64,000 bases of DNA from Dyella flagellata (GTDB taxonomy: Bacteria; Pseudomonadota; Gammaproteobacteria; Xanthomonadales; Rhodanobacteraceae): the NCBI RefSeq assembly GCF_030160275.1, contig NZ_BSOA01000003.1, positions 513,937 to 577,936 on the forward strand. Reading direction: 5' to 3'. Below the pieces are notes generated by a model that was given only the letters and a program-made list of their open reading frames with translations, was not told the origin of the DNA and made no database searches. The position numbers were made by a program, and so were the translations under genes. Below, in pieces: positions 41,352 to 49,589 of this stretch (its first letter is position 1; each line of letters starts with the position of its first letter).

Positions 41352-42323
41352 GGATACGTCCGTCTACGCGTGAAGGATTGCCAGGGTGTCATCAGCGGCT
41401 CTTGTGACGATAAGGCGACTGGCGCCTGTTTGCGTCATGGCAGACATCGATTGACATCGAGCTATCTACCTGTTTGTTGCCATTGGACTGCTATGGAAGC
41501 AGTCGCCCGTCTTCTGATGTGCTTGTTGTACGTAGGAGGTTGCGATGGGTCATCCCAATGCCGCTTCTATCCGACCATTAACTCTCTGTTATAACCATGA
41601 GAGTCATCGTGCTATGAGGGCTATGGCCGTAGCGCTATTAGAGCCATTGCTGTGAGAGCTATTATTAGATATATAACCGGAATGCTGGAGGCATGCATAG
41701 GCTGGCGTAGGCTGGTCCGCGTCGTGCAACATCACCGCAAATGCTGGCATGTTGGTTTGTTCCATAGGATGTGGACTTAGTGCATTTTTAGTGCAAATAA
41801 AATGGTTGGTGGAACATGCGCGATCATGTCAGTGATGTGTCCGATAGCTGGGGGCAATTGCCTGACTGGTGGATGCCACACATCCAGGATGCTAGGGCGT
41901 GTGCAGAGTAGTGTTACCGTGCACGTACGCGCCTGTCGGGATGGGGCGGGGCGACGCAATTGCGTGCCGCAAAAAGCCGCTACAGCTGCTACTGTCGCAG
42001 CTGTAGCACGGTTTTCAGAGCGTGCTGGCAAATAAGTATCCTGCTTGGGGAATGTCGACAACGGCTGTGTGTCAACGGTTTAGCAGCGCAAGATGGCAGG
42101 GTAGCGCTTAGCTACGCTTGCGAGCAGCATATTTTACAGACATGTTCGAGCTGGCCAGATGCGCTATCTTCGTCTGTGCCAGTTAGCTTTGATGGTTGCG
42201 GTCGAAGGCGGAAGCTTGGCCTTTTATGCTGGAAAACTTTGAGGCAGCCTGCTGCGCTGTAGGGGTTCAATGGCAGCCAACCTATTGCAGTAATTGACTG
42301 CCACTGAGGTGGATCTAGCCGCT
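41352..42323. other. 972-bp non-coding region of the satellite, possible origin
   Basis: I see no convincing gene between the Gp2-like and DUF3987 genes. The region contains degenerate repeats of GCTATNA/AGAGCTATT type around 41615-41665, a direct TTAGTGCA repeat near 41779-41799, and a perfect hairpin at 41979-42007. Long non-coding, repeat-bearing DNA next to a replication-type gene is what an origin would look like, but this is inference. Confidence 0.4.
41979..42007. repeat. Perfect 11-bp hairpin in the satellite non-coding region
   Basis: GCTACAGCTGC and GCAGCTGTAGC flank a 7-base loop (TACTGTC). It lacks a T tract. It could be a replication-origin hairpin nicked by the Gp2-like protein, or simply a structured region. 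Confidence 0.6.
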
Positions 42324-43877
42324 CTAGAAGTACTTCTCGGTGAGCACGACGTACTGTGCGCGAGAGGAGTTGCGCGTGTCTTCTCTCAGCATGCCATGCT
42401 TGGCCATGATGCCAAGCAAAGGGTCGAGCACATCAACCTTCATGTGCGCATGGCGCTGGATATATGTCTTCGAGATCCACGCGGCATTGTGTCCTTGGCG
42501 ACGCTCATCCCGGTAGAAGTCCTTGAGCTTTTCGTAAAGGTGGCGGATAGCGACCCGCTGCGATTCGTTGACAATCACGTCCTTGGCTTGATGCAAGTAC
42601 CATTCAACAACGAGCGCTGCATCGTTCAAGGTTTCCTTGCTGATATGGGTGCTTTGGTCATCCTTGAATATCGTAAAGATGGCTGCAAGGCGTGCAATGA
42701 TCTTAATGGCTTTTCGAGCGAACGCCTTAATGCCGTGCCACGGACCGTTTTCCTGTCTTAGGTCTTTCAGTGCTCTCTTGATGCGTTTGAACTCTGTAGA
42801 GGCTTCGAGATCGAACTCAAGGACCTTTGGTTCGAACAACGCGCCATCGCCGACATCGTCAGGTATGCGAAGCAGCTTGCTGACGAGCGCGTTCAAAGTG
42901 TCAACATCGCCCCACGCAGGTTCATAGTCGAGTTCCGGTTCTTCGCCTTCATCCCGGTCGACCGCCACAAGGAAGCGTGCCAGAAATCCGCTGACGCTAG
43001 CGTCAAGGGCATACTTTTTGAGCAGGGCAGAGAGACGGCCGGGCTGGATGCCGAGGCAGAGGCACACTAAGGGGGCGGTTATGACGAGGTCCAGATAGTT
43101 TCGTTCGTAGACAATTTCTGTCCCGTCGAAAAGCTGATTGACCAAGTCGACATCTTCTGCGATGACGCCGTTTAGGAGTTTAGCGCCCTCTTCGGTGGCC
43201 AGTAGCATGGCTTCCTGTCCACCATTTAGAGCTTTGAGGGCTTGGACAACTGAAATGCGGTTCTTTAGGAGGCGTCGTGAGCGGACCTGTTTCGGCTTGC
43301 GGCGCACCAGTTCCTTGAGCAGTTTCTCAACTTCGTCGGCTTTTTTGGCGTCTTCAAGATGGGGGCTGCTGGTCAGATCGCGGAGCAACTTCTTTAATCC
43401 TGACTTTCTGGCTATCCAAGCTTCCATGTCGGCTTCTTGCTCCATCAGGAGTTCCTGATAGACCGAGTGTGATGCCTTGTCGTAGTCTCGGAAAGGTGGA
43501 ATGAGGTGCTCATAGACAGGTAACTTACCGGTACCCGGTTCCGATCCGGCGATGAGAAATAGTGCCAAGGTTTCTGCGTTCCATCCTGGTGCGCGGACAC
43601 GGGCTATCCGCATGGCGGATGCTGCCATGACTGCAAGAATCCAGGCCAGGATTACCGCGTCGGGTGCACCGGTATTCCGCTTGAGTTGGATAAACGCCCG
43701 CATAGCCGGATTTGGGAGATGTACGTGCGGGCAGTCCTTCATGTCGGGTGGAGGTGAAATAAGGTCTTCCACTCGTACCTCGACGTGTAGGTGCTGCATG
43801 CGCATTACGTTGTTGAAGCCGACCCGAGGCGAGGAATAGCATTTCGTGTCAGCGTTCACAGGGAACCTCAGTAGCAT
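42324..43877 (-). CDS. DUF3987 (YfjI-like) domain protein
   Basis: The 517-residue product resembles YfjI-like DUF3987 proteins of satellites: an N-terminal VHLPNPAMRAFIQLKRNTGAPD stretch, then GSEPGTGKLPVYEHLIPPF near 110-128. This is a degenerate P-loop-like site in which the usual Thr/Ser after GK is replaced by Leu. An LLATEEGAKLLNG segment near 228 and a helical C-terminus (WYLHQAKDVIVNESQ) follow. It is thought to take part in replication or mobilisation of the element. The start at 43877 overlaps the previous gene by 29 bases; Met at 43805 is an alternative. Confidence 0.82.
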   Translation of the reverse strand: MLLRFPVNADTKCYSSPRVGFNNVMRMQHLHVEVRVEDLISPPPDMKDCPHVHLPNPAMRAFIQLKRNTGAPDAVILAWILAVMAASAMRIARVRAPGWNAETLALFLIAGSEPGTGKLPVYEHLIPPFRDYDKASHSVYQELLMEQEADMEAWIARKSGLKKLLRDLTSSPHLEDAKKADEVEKLLKELVRRKPKQVRSRRLLKNRISVVQALKALNGGQEAMLLATEEGAKLLNGVIAEDVDLVNQLFDGTEIVYERNYLDLVITAPLVCLCLGIQPGRLSALLKKYALDASVSGFLARFLVAVDRDEGEEPELDYEPAWGDVDTLNALVSKLLRIPDDVGDGALFEPKVLEFDLEASTEFKRIKRALKDLRQENGPWHGIKAFARKAIKIIARLAAIFTIFKDDQSTHISKETLNDAALVVEWYLHQAKDVIVNESQRVAIRHLYEKLKDFYRDERRQGHNAAWISKTYIQRHAHMKVDVLDPLLGIMAKHGMLREDTRNSSRAQYVVLTEKYF

Positions 43878-44175
43878 TCTCAGTCGCTACAGTGGCGCTG
43901 CTGGCTTTGGCGTCATCCAGTTTGGCCATGAGCTTCTTGAATTTTGCCGGATGGATCTTGAAGCCTGCATCACCCAAAGTTTTGAGGATCTTGGCGATGG
44001 AGTGGCCTTGCTCAATGGCCTTGAGGATAGAGGGGTAGAGCTTCTTGAAGTGCTTCGCCTCGATCGTTTCCTGATCGGTCTCCAAGTTATCTAGAGCCCC
44101 TATGGCCTTGGTGAACATCTCGCTGCCCGCATCATCTCTGCCGAACAGGTTTGTCTTCGTGTTATCAGCGGCCAC
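43849..44175 (-). CDS. Hypothetical small protein of the satellite module
   Basis: The 108-residue product starts with GTG at 44175 after GAGGAG. A helical core KLYPSILKAIEQGHSIAKILKTLGDAGFKIHPAKFKKLMAKL at about 44-86 resembles helix-turn-helix-like segments found in mobile-element and plasmid transfer accessory proteins. It overlaps the AlpA-like gene by 11 bases and the DUF3987 gene by 29 bases, so the three are translationally linked. Function unknown; DNA binding is plausible. Confidence 0.68.
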   Translation of the reverse strand: MAADNTKTNLFGRDDAGSEMFTKAIGALDNLETDQETIEAKHFKKLYPSILKAIEQGHSIAKILKTLGDAGFKIHPAKFKKLMAKLDDAKASSATVATENATEVPCER

Positions 44176-44545
44176 GGCTGATCTCCTCGGTAAGCGGGAG
44201 GTTCAGGCCATTCGCAACGTTGGAGGCGGCGGTCGTTCCCAGCGAAAAGGCCGCATAATCACGGTTGTACTGGTTGATCTGATACTCGTAGATGTAGTTG
44301 CTGTTACCGCGCATGTGAGGCTCAGGGAAGCGAGGGCGTTGAAGCTGAACGCGTTCCTGATCCGCTTTGCGTTGAGCCTTGAGGATTGCGTAGCTGGTGG
44401 ATCGCGCGTGCCCCATGCGTTGGCACGCAAGCGCGAACGGTACAGGGTGGTAAGGGTCCACAGGGATGGAAGTGACCGGAATCACCATTTCGCGCAAAGC
44501 TTCGAATATCGCGCGGCGCTTCAATTTATTGTGGGTCGGCTGCAT
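44165..44545 (-). CDS. AlpA-like regulator/excisionase
   Basis: The 126-residue product has CQRMGHARSTSYAILKAQRKAD and then RPRFPEPHMRGNSNYIYEYQIN. This is the AlpA pattern in which a winged-helix reads (S)RSTxYxLI...FPxPxxLGxRxxxW. AlpA proteins switch on excision or integrase genes of CP4-57-like elements. GGAGAG precedes the ATG by 6 bases. It leads the leftward operon AlpA-like, 108-residue protein, DUF3987. No integrase is found beside it. The family match is by pattern, moderately sure. Confidence 0.68.
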   Translation of the reverse strand: MQPTHNKLKRRAIFEALREMVIPVTSIPVDPYHPVPFALACQRMGHARSTSYAILKAQRKADQERVQLQRPRFPEPHMRGNSNYIYEYQINQYNRDYAAFSLGTTAASNVANGLNLPLTEEISRGR

Positions 44546-45195
44546 TACGTCTCTCCAGCAGGGGGCTGCAGTGACTACGCCGAGCTGGATGCATCGAAAA
44601 CCTGGTGTGAATCACGAGGTATACGGAAGGACCTGAAGACAGGCAAGGCAAGCCACCGGATTGGTGTGGAGCTTGCGCTTAACTCCACAGCCAGACGCAG
44701 AAGAGCACGCCGGGGCTTGCAGGTAGGTGATCACTGAGGCGGTTGGCCAGCAGCTCAGCTCGTGCGCGACGAGCGGACGAATACGGGGTCTTCAGGCTCC
44801 AACGTATCCGTTATGGTCGACTATACTGAATGAAATGATTGAGATTCAAGAAGGGGCGGCCAGATAACGCACTTGCCAGTGATCGTTTGATAGCTGGCTA
44901 TCGCCGAGAACAGGGGTGAGACATTTCCGAATAGGTAACTATATCTATGCGGATTGCGACGCGGAGACTTAGCTGGGACTGCAACGCAAGGTGACATGAC
45001 TGACGGTAACTGATCTCGGGCAACGTTTCCTCGCTTTATAATTGGCTCAATCGTGTGATCCAACTGGCACATTTCATGTCCGACTTTGCCCTCCGGGGCG
45101 CTACCAAAGCAAGGTTAACTTTTTGGGTATGAATTTGGGTATGAATTGACTATTTCTGGACATATATTTGTTTTAAATCAATTTGTTGGGTTTAT

Positions 45196-45218
45196 TCGCG
45201 GGTCTCCCCTTGGCACCA
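45196..45218 (+). other. tRNA-3'-end-like sequence, possible attachment site
   Basis: TCGCGGGTCTCCCCTTGGCA followed by CCA resembles the last bases of a tRNA gene of the Leu type, ending CTTGGCACCA. No cloverleaf can be folded upstream, so it is a partial copy. Such copies mark the far end of elements inserted in tRNA genes. Confidence 0.45.
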
Positions 45219-45265
45219 ATCGAAGGCTACGGAAGTCCTGTAAGGGGTCCCGCAGCGAAAACAAG

Positions 45266-45290
45266 AAACCCGCCGATGGCGGGTTTTTTT
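45266..45290 (+). terminator. Rho-independent terminator
   Basis: AACCCGCC-GAT-GGCGGGTT followed by TTTTTT is a canonical terminator. It would fit downstream of a tRNA gene, supporting the idea that a tRNA locus once ended here. Confidence 0.75.
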
Positions 45291-45392
45291 GTGCTTGAGG
45301 CGAGCTGATGGAATCCGTGCAACCATGAAGCCCTCGGGGCCACGTCGGAGCCGTCATGGCTATTTATGGCCACCACCGTAACTCCCACAGCC

Positions 45393-45500
45393 GTCATTCC
45401 CGCGAAAGCGGGTACGCGGGGAAGGCACATGGATGTGCCTGGCTTTGAGGAGCGAGGAATCCATTTTGCTCTTAGTGATGGATTGCCCGGCATCCACTAT
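45393..45500. repeat. Extragenic palindrome-type repeat
   Basis: CGTCATTCCCGCGAAAGCGGG at 45393-45413 and the following part, up to GGATTGCCCGGCATCC, match the common proteobacterial repeat read as PAFAGMT when translated. It is a dispersed, non-coding hairpin element. Confidence 0.6.
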
Positions 45501-45540
45501 TAAAAAAGCGCGTCCCGTTTTCGGGGAAATGGCGGCCACA

Positions 45541-45587
45541 CGTAGGCTGGGATAAAAATCCCAGCAATACGAAACTCAAAAATAGGC
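45541..45587. repeat. Hairpin repeat left of higA copy 1
   Basis: CGTAGGCTGGGAT-AAAA-ATCCCAGC followed by AATACGAAACTC recurs at 45929-45977, so the repeats flank the HigA gene in direct orientation. Confidence 0.7.
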
Positions 45588-45629
45588 AGCTGGAACTATC
45601 ATTCCAACCTGCTCACTGAGCCATCGACC

Positions 45630-45926
45630 ATGCTTAAGAAACGACTGCCCCCTATCCACCCTGGTGAAGTGCTCCGTGAGGAATTTATGGTGACGCTTGG
45701 CTTGTCGGACAATGCGCTGGCGTCAGCTCTCGGCGTTACCGCTGTGCGTATCAACGAGATCGTGCACGAAAAACGTGGTTTTACCGCAGATACGGCGCTA
45801 CGCCTTTCGCGCTACTTTGGTAATTCACCCGAATTCTGGCTTAATCTCCAGCAGCGCTATGAGCTGGAATGCGCGCGCAGGGAGCTGGGTGAGACGCTCA
45901 AAGAAATTCATCCGCGTGCAGCATAG
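45630..45926 (+). CDS. higA: HigA-family antitoxin (copy 1, without HigB)
   Basis: The 98-residue protein starts MLKKRLPPIHPGEVLREEFM and has the HigA Xre fold: LGLSDNALASALGVTAVRINEIVHEKRGFTADTALRLSRYFGNSPEFWLNLQ. HigA binds its own promoter and neutralises the HigB mRNA interferase. A higB gene normally lies just upstream, but no HigB-like frame is present here, so this is an orphan. Hairpin repeats flank it on both sides. A shorter copy occurs at 47844. Confidence 0.9.
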   Translation: MLKKRLPPIHPGEVLREEFMVTLGLSDNALASALGVTAVRINEIVHEKRGFTADTALRLSRYFGNSPEFWLNLQQRYELECARRELGETLKEIHPRAA

Positions 45927-45928
45927 CG

Positions 45929-45977
45929 CGTAGGCTGGGATGCCAATCCCAGCAATACAAACTCGAAAAGCAGGTCG
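45929..45977. repeat. Hairpin repeat right of higA copy 1
   Basis: GCGTAGGCTGGGAT-GCC-AATCCCAGC then AATACAAACTC; direct copy of the element at 45541-45587, with a changed loop but the same stem. Confidence 0.7.
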
Positions 45978-46102
45978 TGCGTCGCGCAAGAAGATATGCG
46001 AGTGAAGCCCGTCACTTGCGCGCGCTCATGAACGAGGAAAAGTATTAGCACAGGGAGGGCGCAGGTACTGACTTTCTCAACCCGTGAAGCGGGTGCGTTC
46101 CT

Positions 46103-46690
46103 TCAGTAAAGAACGACATTGAACATTTCTAAGACGTCTTTGAGTTCCGGGTGCATCAAGATGGGAATCTCGGACTTAACGACTAGTCGGCCGTCCAGTC
46201 GATCAAAGAGTGCGTAAGCACGATGAGTATTCAAATGGCGCGAGATGTATGCCAGTCCCACAAGCTTGTCAGGATGCTGATAGATCGCCTGTGACCACAG
46301 CTGAGTGGTGTCATAGGGGACCTCGGAGGAGATGTCATTGGTCCCACCCAGCACTTTCAAATGTGCGCCTGTGAGATTTGCGACGTCGAAGTTCTCCTGC
46401 CGAAAGCTCATGACGAAACGGTCCGTGACGTCATCGCGGGCAACACGAAATTCACCCCCAACTGGGCTTAGATCGTGAAGGATAGTTTCGGCGAAGGCGG
46501 TGGCGAGGCAATCTCCGACGTAGCAAACACCGTATCTCTTGAGAGAGTCGTCAAAGCGATAAGCTTTGTTTTTCCCGAAGTAGGGCTCTGTTTTTGGGCG
46601 CCTGCTAATTCTAAAAAGTGAGCGGGCATCGATGCGGTCGGTTTTGATCTGAAGTCTATGGAAGTCCGGTGACGGGGCGGGCAACGGCAT
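46103..46690 (-). CDS. RES-domain toxin (NAD+ phosphorylase type)
   Basis: The 195-residue product has the RES signature residues: an Arg in FRISRRPKTEPYFGKNKAYRFDD, the GVCYVGDCLATAFAETILHD stretch with the conserved Glu, and a late YISRHLNTHRAYALFDRL segment. RES toxins degrade NAD+ in the cytosol and stop growth. It starts 13 bases after the antitoxin gene on the same strand, with AAGGAC upstream of ATG 46690. An upstream extension of the frame would overlap the antitoxin gene. Confidence 0.88.
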   Translation of the reverse strand: MPLPAPSPDFHRLQIKTDRIDARSLFRISRRPKTEPYFGKNKAYRFDDSLKRYGVCYVGDCLATAFAETILHDLSPVGGEFRVARDDVTDRFVMSFRQENFDVANLTGAHLKVLGGTNDISSEVPYDTTQLWSQAIYQHPDKLVGLAYISRHLNTHRAYALFDRLDGRLVVKSEIPILMHPELKDVLEMFNVVLY

Positions 46691-46703
46691 GGAACGTCCT
46701 TGT

Positions 46704-47330
46704 TCAACGATCTCGATAGGCGCGCGCAGCGTTGAGCACCTGCTCTTTGGCGCGGTCGTGTAGTGCTTCCAATGGAGTCTTATTTCCCAATGAACCGCGG
46801 CGATTGGTAAAGAACAGCCACTTACTCCAGGACGTTTCATCCTTCAAAATTTTTAAGGCCTCGTCCAAACCGAGTTCCCTCAATTCAGAGTCAGCGAGAA
46901 AAATGGGGTAGTAAAGCTCCCGCCCTTTGGGTTTGAGGGCAAAATAGCTTCCATTCTGTTTGCCCTTGTTCACCGCTTGGCGACTGATGCCTGCCTTCTT
47001 GGCAAATGCATTCGCTGGCAGAACCTGTCCCGACGCCACTAACTCTTGTTTGTCGGCCTCAGAGCGCGCTTGGGCCTTTGCCACTGCGTGCATGTTCTCT
47101 AAGAGCTGCGGGTGGTCAGCCGCCTCCACTTCCTCCAGGAATTGGCGCAACCTTCGAACTTCATTGAAAGCGTCACGTTCCAATTTGATGGGAGCGAGGT
47201 CATGACCTGTCGCCGCGCGCAACAATGGCTTTCTCAGCGAGTGCGTGGCTTTTTGGACTTTTTTCGTGACTTCTTTGAGTTGCTGGAGCAACTGCAGAAT
47301 CGTCTCCGCGGGAAGGGTCAGGTTATCCAT
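46704..47330 (-). CDS. Antitoxin of the RES toxin (Xre/MbcA-ParS type)
   Basis: The 208-residue product (MDNLTLPAETILQLLQQLKE) has a helical N-terminal part and a central helix-turn-helix-like NAFAKKAGISRQAVNKGKQNG near 118-138. The C-terminal segment NKTPLEALHDRAKEQVLNAARAY is the typical toxin-binding MbcA/ParS domain of RES antitoxins. It lies immediately before the RES gene. The open frame continues into the upstream iterons, which would give a repetitive KLTRLTKLTYLT leader, so ATG 47330 is preferred. Autoregulation through the TGTCAA repeats is likely. Confidence 0.85.
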   Translation of the reverse strand: MDNLTLPAETILQLLQQLKEVTKKVQKATHSLRKPLLRAATGHDLAPIKLERDAFNEVRRLRQFLEEVEAADHPQLLENMHAVAKAQARSEADKQELVASGQVLPANAFAKKAGISRQAVNKGKQNGSYFALKPKGRELYYPIFLADSELRELGLDEALKILKDETSWSKWLFFTNRRGSLGNKTPLEALHDRAKEQVLNAARAYRDR

Positions 47331-47368
47331 GGCCGATCTCCTGGCTTGTGAACTTGGGAGTACGATAT

Positions 47369-47420
47369 TTGACATTGTCAAATATGTCAACTTTGTCAAT
47401 CTTGTCAACTTTTTTGACAA
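47369..47420. promoter_or_regulatory. TGTCAA iteron array in the RES/Xre promoter
   Basis: TGTCAA occurs at 47376, 47385, 47394 and 47403, an exact 9-base period. Inverted TTGACA halves lie on both sides (47369 and about 47413). It is 40-90 bases upstream of the antitoxin start and is very probably the operator to which the antitoxin binds cooperatively. Confidence 0.8.
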
Positions 47421-47843
47421 AGGTAAAAAACATAAGAGAGTGAATGGGTTAGGCGGCCTTTCTTGGGCTACGGCCGTTCAGGCGGGCACGTTCCGCATCA
47501 TGAGAACAAGCCACACCGCCCCCATCGGGCCGTCTGGTTGGTTTGAGGCCAAAACAGCGTCCAAACCAGCCAGCGGGGACCTTCATCAACCGGTGAATCA
47601 GGTGCGTTGATGCCGCTTCCTTGGCTGCTTTCGAGAGGCTTCCGTCAAAGTGTCGGGAGCTTTGACCGTGATGCGCTTGGTCAAGACTCCGGTTCGCAGG
47701 GCATGGTTTTTTATGCCCAAATTGCCCGCCGCGCCATAGGCCGGAACGCCAATTCCAGCACAGACTACCCGCGATGCCGGGATTGGCCTCACGGCACCGA
47801 GCAAGGTGCCGAGCAACTGCTGGTTTCCTTCCACCCTGGCGAA
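47421..47843. other. Region between the TA promoter and higA copy 2
   Basis: I see no recognisable gene here. A frame open from 47607 runs into the HigA copy, but its first 79 codons have unnatural composition. A degraded form of the AATTCCAGCACA hairpin repeat lies near 47750. Confidence 0.45.
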
Positions 47844-48101
47844 ATGCTCCCTGAGGAATTCATGGTGCCGCTAGGCTTGTCGGGTAACGCGCTGGCTTCG
47901 GCTCTGGGGGTTACCGCTGCGCGTATCAACGAGATCGTGCAGGAAAAACGTGGCATTACGGCAGATACGGCGCTACGCCTTTCGCGCTACTTTGGCAATT
48001 CACCCGAATTCTGGCTTAATCTTCAGCAGCGCTATGAGCTGGAATGCGCGCGTAGGGAGCTGGGCGAGACGCTCAAAGAAATTCATCCGCGTGCAGCTTA
48101 G
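47844..48101 (+). CDS. HigA-family antitoxin (copy 2, shortened start)
   Basis: This copy is nearly identical in sequence to the higA gene at 45630 from HPGE onward (NALASALGVTA, NEIV, EKRG, TADTALRLSRYFGNSPEFW and the end KEIHPRAA). The first eight codons of copy 1, including the ATG, are replaced by unrelated sequence. From ATG 47844 the product would be 85 residues and would lack the N-terminal strand. It probably still folds as an Xre domain, but expression is uncertain. No HigB gene is present. Confidence 0.7.
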   Translation: MLPEEFMVPLGLSGNALASALGVTAARINEIVQEKRGITADTALRLSRYFGNSPEFWLNLQQRYELECARRELGETLKEIHPRAA

Positions 48102-48143
48102 GTACGAAAGTCCACTTCGACTCTTTTTTGTTCTTGATCGCTC

Positions 48144-48716
48144 ATGGTCCATAAGGTCCTGCCTGTTATGAGTATTCTAAGCATCAGCAGTACCACGACG
48201 CCATCGGTGAGTGGTCGTTTTGCAGTCCACTATGGCCATTACAGAAAAGAGGTCAATCAATCGCCTCCCACGGTCGTGGCGGACTCCTCGGCAGCGGCTG
48301 CGGAGCCTCTGGCTTCAGCTATTGCGGCTGCGTTGACGCAAGTTGGATTGATCTCCAGGCCCAATTCGGTCGGTTCGGAGAACACAGCCACAGCGACCGA
48401 CTCGTCGTTCGCCTCCCTTCCGTTGCAACAAGCTGCGTCGCAGCAGATACAGCAGTACAGAAGTGTCGCCTCGACGTCTTCTAATCTGGCTCAGGCATTG
48501 CGCGCCAGTTCAGGCGATGCATCAAATGGAGCTGGCAACTTAACGACCGTGCTTCAAAGCCTCTGGACGTCACTTGGCTCGTCATCCGACACAGCCTCGG
48601 ACTCCCCAGGTAGCACAATGCCGAGTTTGCAATCATTTTCGGGAGCGTTGGCGCGCAGCCTCAGTGAAAGTGGCGTCACTGGCCTACGGGGAGTGTTCGT
48701 CGACGCAGTGGCATGA
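48144..48716 (+). CDS. Hypothetical Ser/Ala-rich protein
   Basis: The 190-residue product (Met at 48168 is a possible alternative start) is rich in Ser, Ala and Thr, with long low-charge stretches (ADSSAAAAEPLASAIAAALTQVG). No signal peptide or domain is recognised. Such composition is found in secreted structural or type III/VI-exported proteins of plant-associated Xanthomonadales, but no motif supports it. It lies alone between the HigA copy and the convergent YkgJ-type gene. No strong ribosome binding site is seen. Confidence 0.5.
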   Translation: MVHKVLPVMSILSISSTTTPSVSGRFAVHYGHYRKEVNQSPPTVVADSSAAAAEPLASAIAAALTQVGLISRPNSVGSENTATATDSSFASLPLQQAASQQIQQYRSVASTSSNLAQALRASSGDASNGAGNLTTVLQSLWTSLGSSSDTASDSPGSTMPSLQSFSGALARSLSESGVTGLRGVFVDAVA

Positions 48717-48851
48717 TGGGTTTCGTTCGTGAATTTGGTACGTTCCTTGGTGTAAAGCGAGCACGTAGGTTTTGCGGTAACTTGGGCGCAATCGTTGGAG
48801 TCAGCACCCGTCATCGATTTAACGTTGATGTTTCAAGCTTGTCTGACGAAT

Positions 48852-49589
48852 TTACTCATTGCCTTTGGTGGATATCTGCCCAGATGCCCATGCTGCAAGC
48901 GCCTCATCGTCATGCAGAACACTCGCTAGGAACGTGTTCATTTCAAGAAAGTGCGGCGTTTCACCCGGTTGCACCACGTGATGGAACGACTTGCGGACCA
49001 GATCGTCGAACGGGTAGGTGAACACCACTTCCTCGCCGGCATTCCGGCCCAGCCGGACACGGTCCTCGCAAGCAGTTATCGAGCATGAGCGGTACGTGCG
49101 GCAGTTGATGGGGCGCGCTGCGTAGAGGGTGCACAGGCCCTGTTCGTCCAACAGGCCACATCGCGAACCAGGTCCGGATTGTCCGAGTGAAGGAAGTCGA
49201 TGGGCGATCTCTGCTTTTTCAGACGCAGAGAGTCCGAGCAGCTCCCTCGCAATAACGGCGGCTTCCTGCACGCTAAGAACGATGCGCATATGGGTACAAC
49301 ACATGGCACATCCGCCATCGTCAGGGCATGCTGGCTTGGGATAACGATGGCTGCCTAGTTCGTCCTTGACGACGGTGTCGGCAAGGTTAAACAGCGCATG
49401 GAGCCGATGGGGAAAATCTGTGTTAGGTCCGCTGTCTGCACTGGGTTCAACGACGAGGCGTGCGACGATCCTGCGCGCTCGTTCCTCAAGCAGTGGCCGG
49501 TATCGACGCACGCCTTCTTCGGATGCGCATCGCTCCTCAAGTACGTCATTGAGGATCTTTTCTGCGAGTTCATCCGACAGTTCTTTCAT
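48852..49589 (-). CDS. YkgJ-family Cys-cluster protein
   Basis: The 245-residue product from MKELSDELAEKIL has a Cys cluster, GGCAMCCTHMRI near 106-117, followed by RCGLLDEQGLCTLYAARPINCRTY near 155-178. This is the CxxCC ... C ... C pattern of YkgJ (zinc- or iron-chelating) proteins. The exact biochemical role is unknown. A ~100-base element right before the start (49580-49690) is repeated at 52770-52878. The frame is open further upstream, but that part belongs to the repeat. Confidence 0.85.
   Translation of the reverse strand: MKELSDELAEKILNDVLEERCASEEGVRRYRPLLEERARRIVARLVVEPSADSGPNTDFPHRLHALFNLADTVVKDELGSHRYPKPACPDDGGCAMCCTHMRIVLSVQEAAVIARELLGLSASEKAEIAHRLPSLGQSGPGSRCGLLDEQGLCTLYAARPINCRTYRSCSITACEDRVRLGRNAGEEVVFTYPFDDLVRKSFHHVVQPGETPHFLEMNTFLASVLHDDEALAAWASGQISTKGNE

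Larger units (their letters stand above)
44546..45629. other. Gene-poor element boundary
   Basis: No convincing gene is present in these 1084 bases. They contain tandem tttgggtatgaa motifs at 45121-45147 resembling integrase arm sites, a tRNA-3'-end-like sequence at 45196-45218, a terminator at 45266-45290 and dispersed repeats at 45393-45500 and 45541-45587. Together they look like the right end of the satellite region. Confidence 0.5.

Noticed and set aside
41352-42323. Possible CRISPR-like array from the repeats in the satellite gap
   Set aside because: The repeats are degenerate, irregularly spaced and have no spacer structure or cas genes.
42294-42761. A 155-codon forward frame near the satellite
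   Set aside because: It is antisense to the DUF3987 gene and lies within its coding region.
45150-45218. A complete tRNA-Leu gene
   Set aside because: Only the 3' end is recognisable; no anticodon arm or D arm can be folded upstream.
45630-45926. A HigB toxin gene next to higA
   Set aside because: The upstream 330 bases contain repeats and no frame with RelE/HigB features, so the antitoxin is an orphan.
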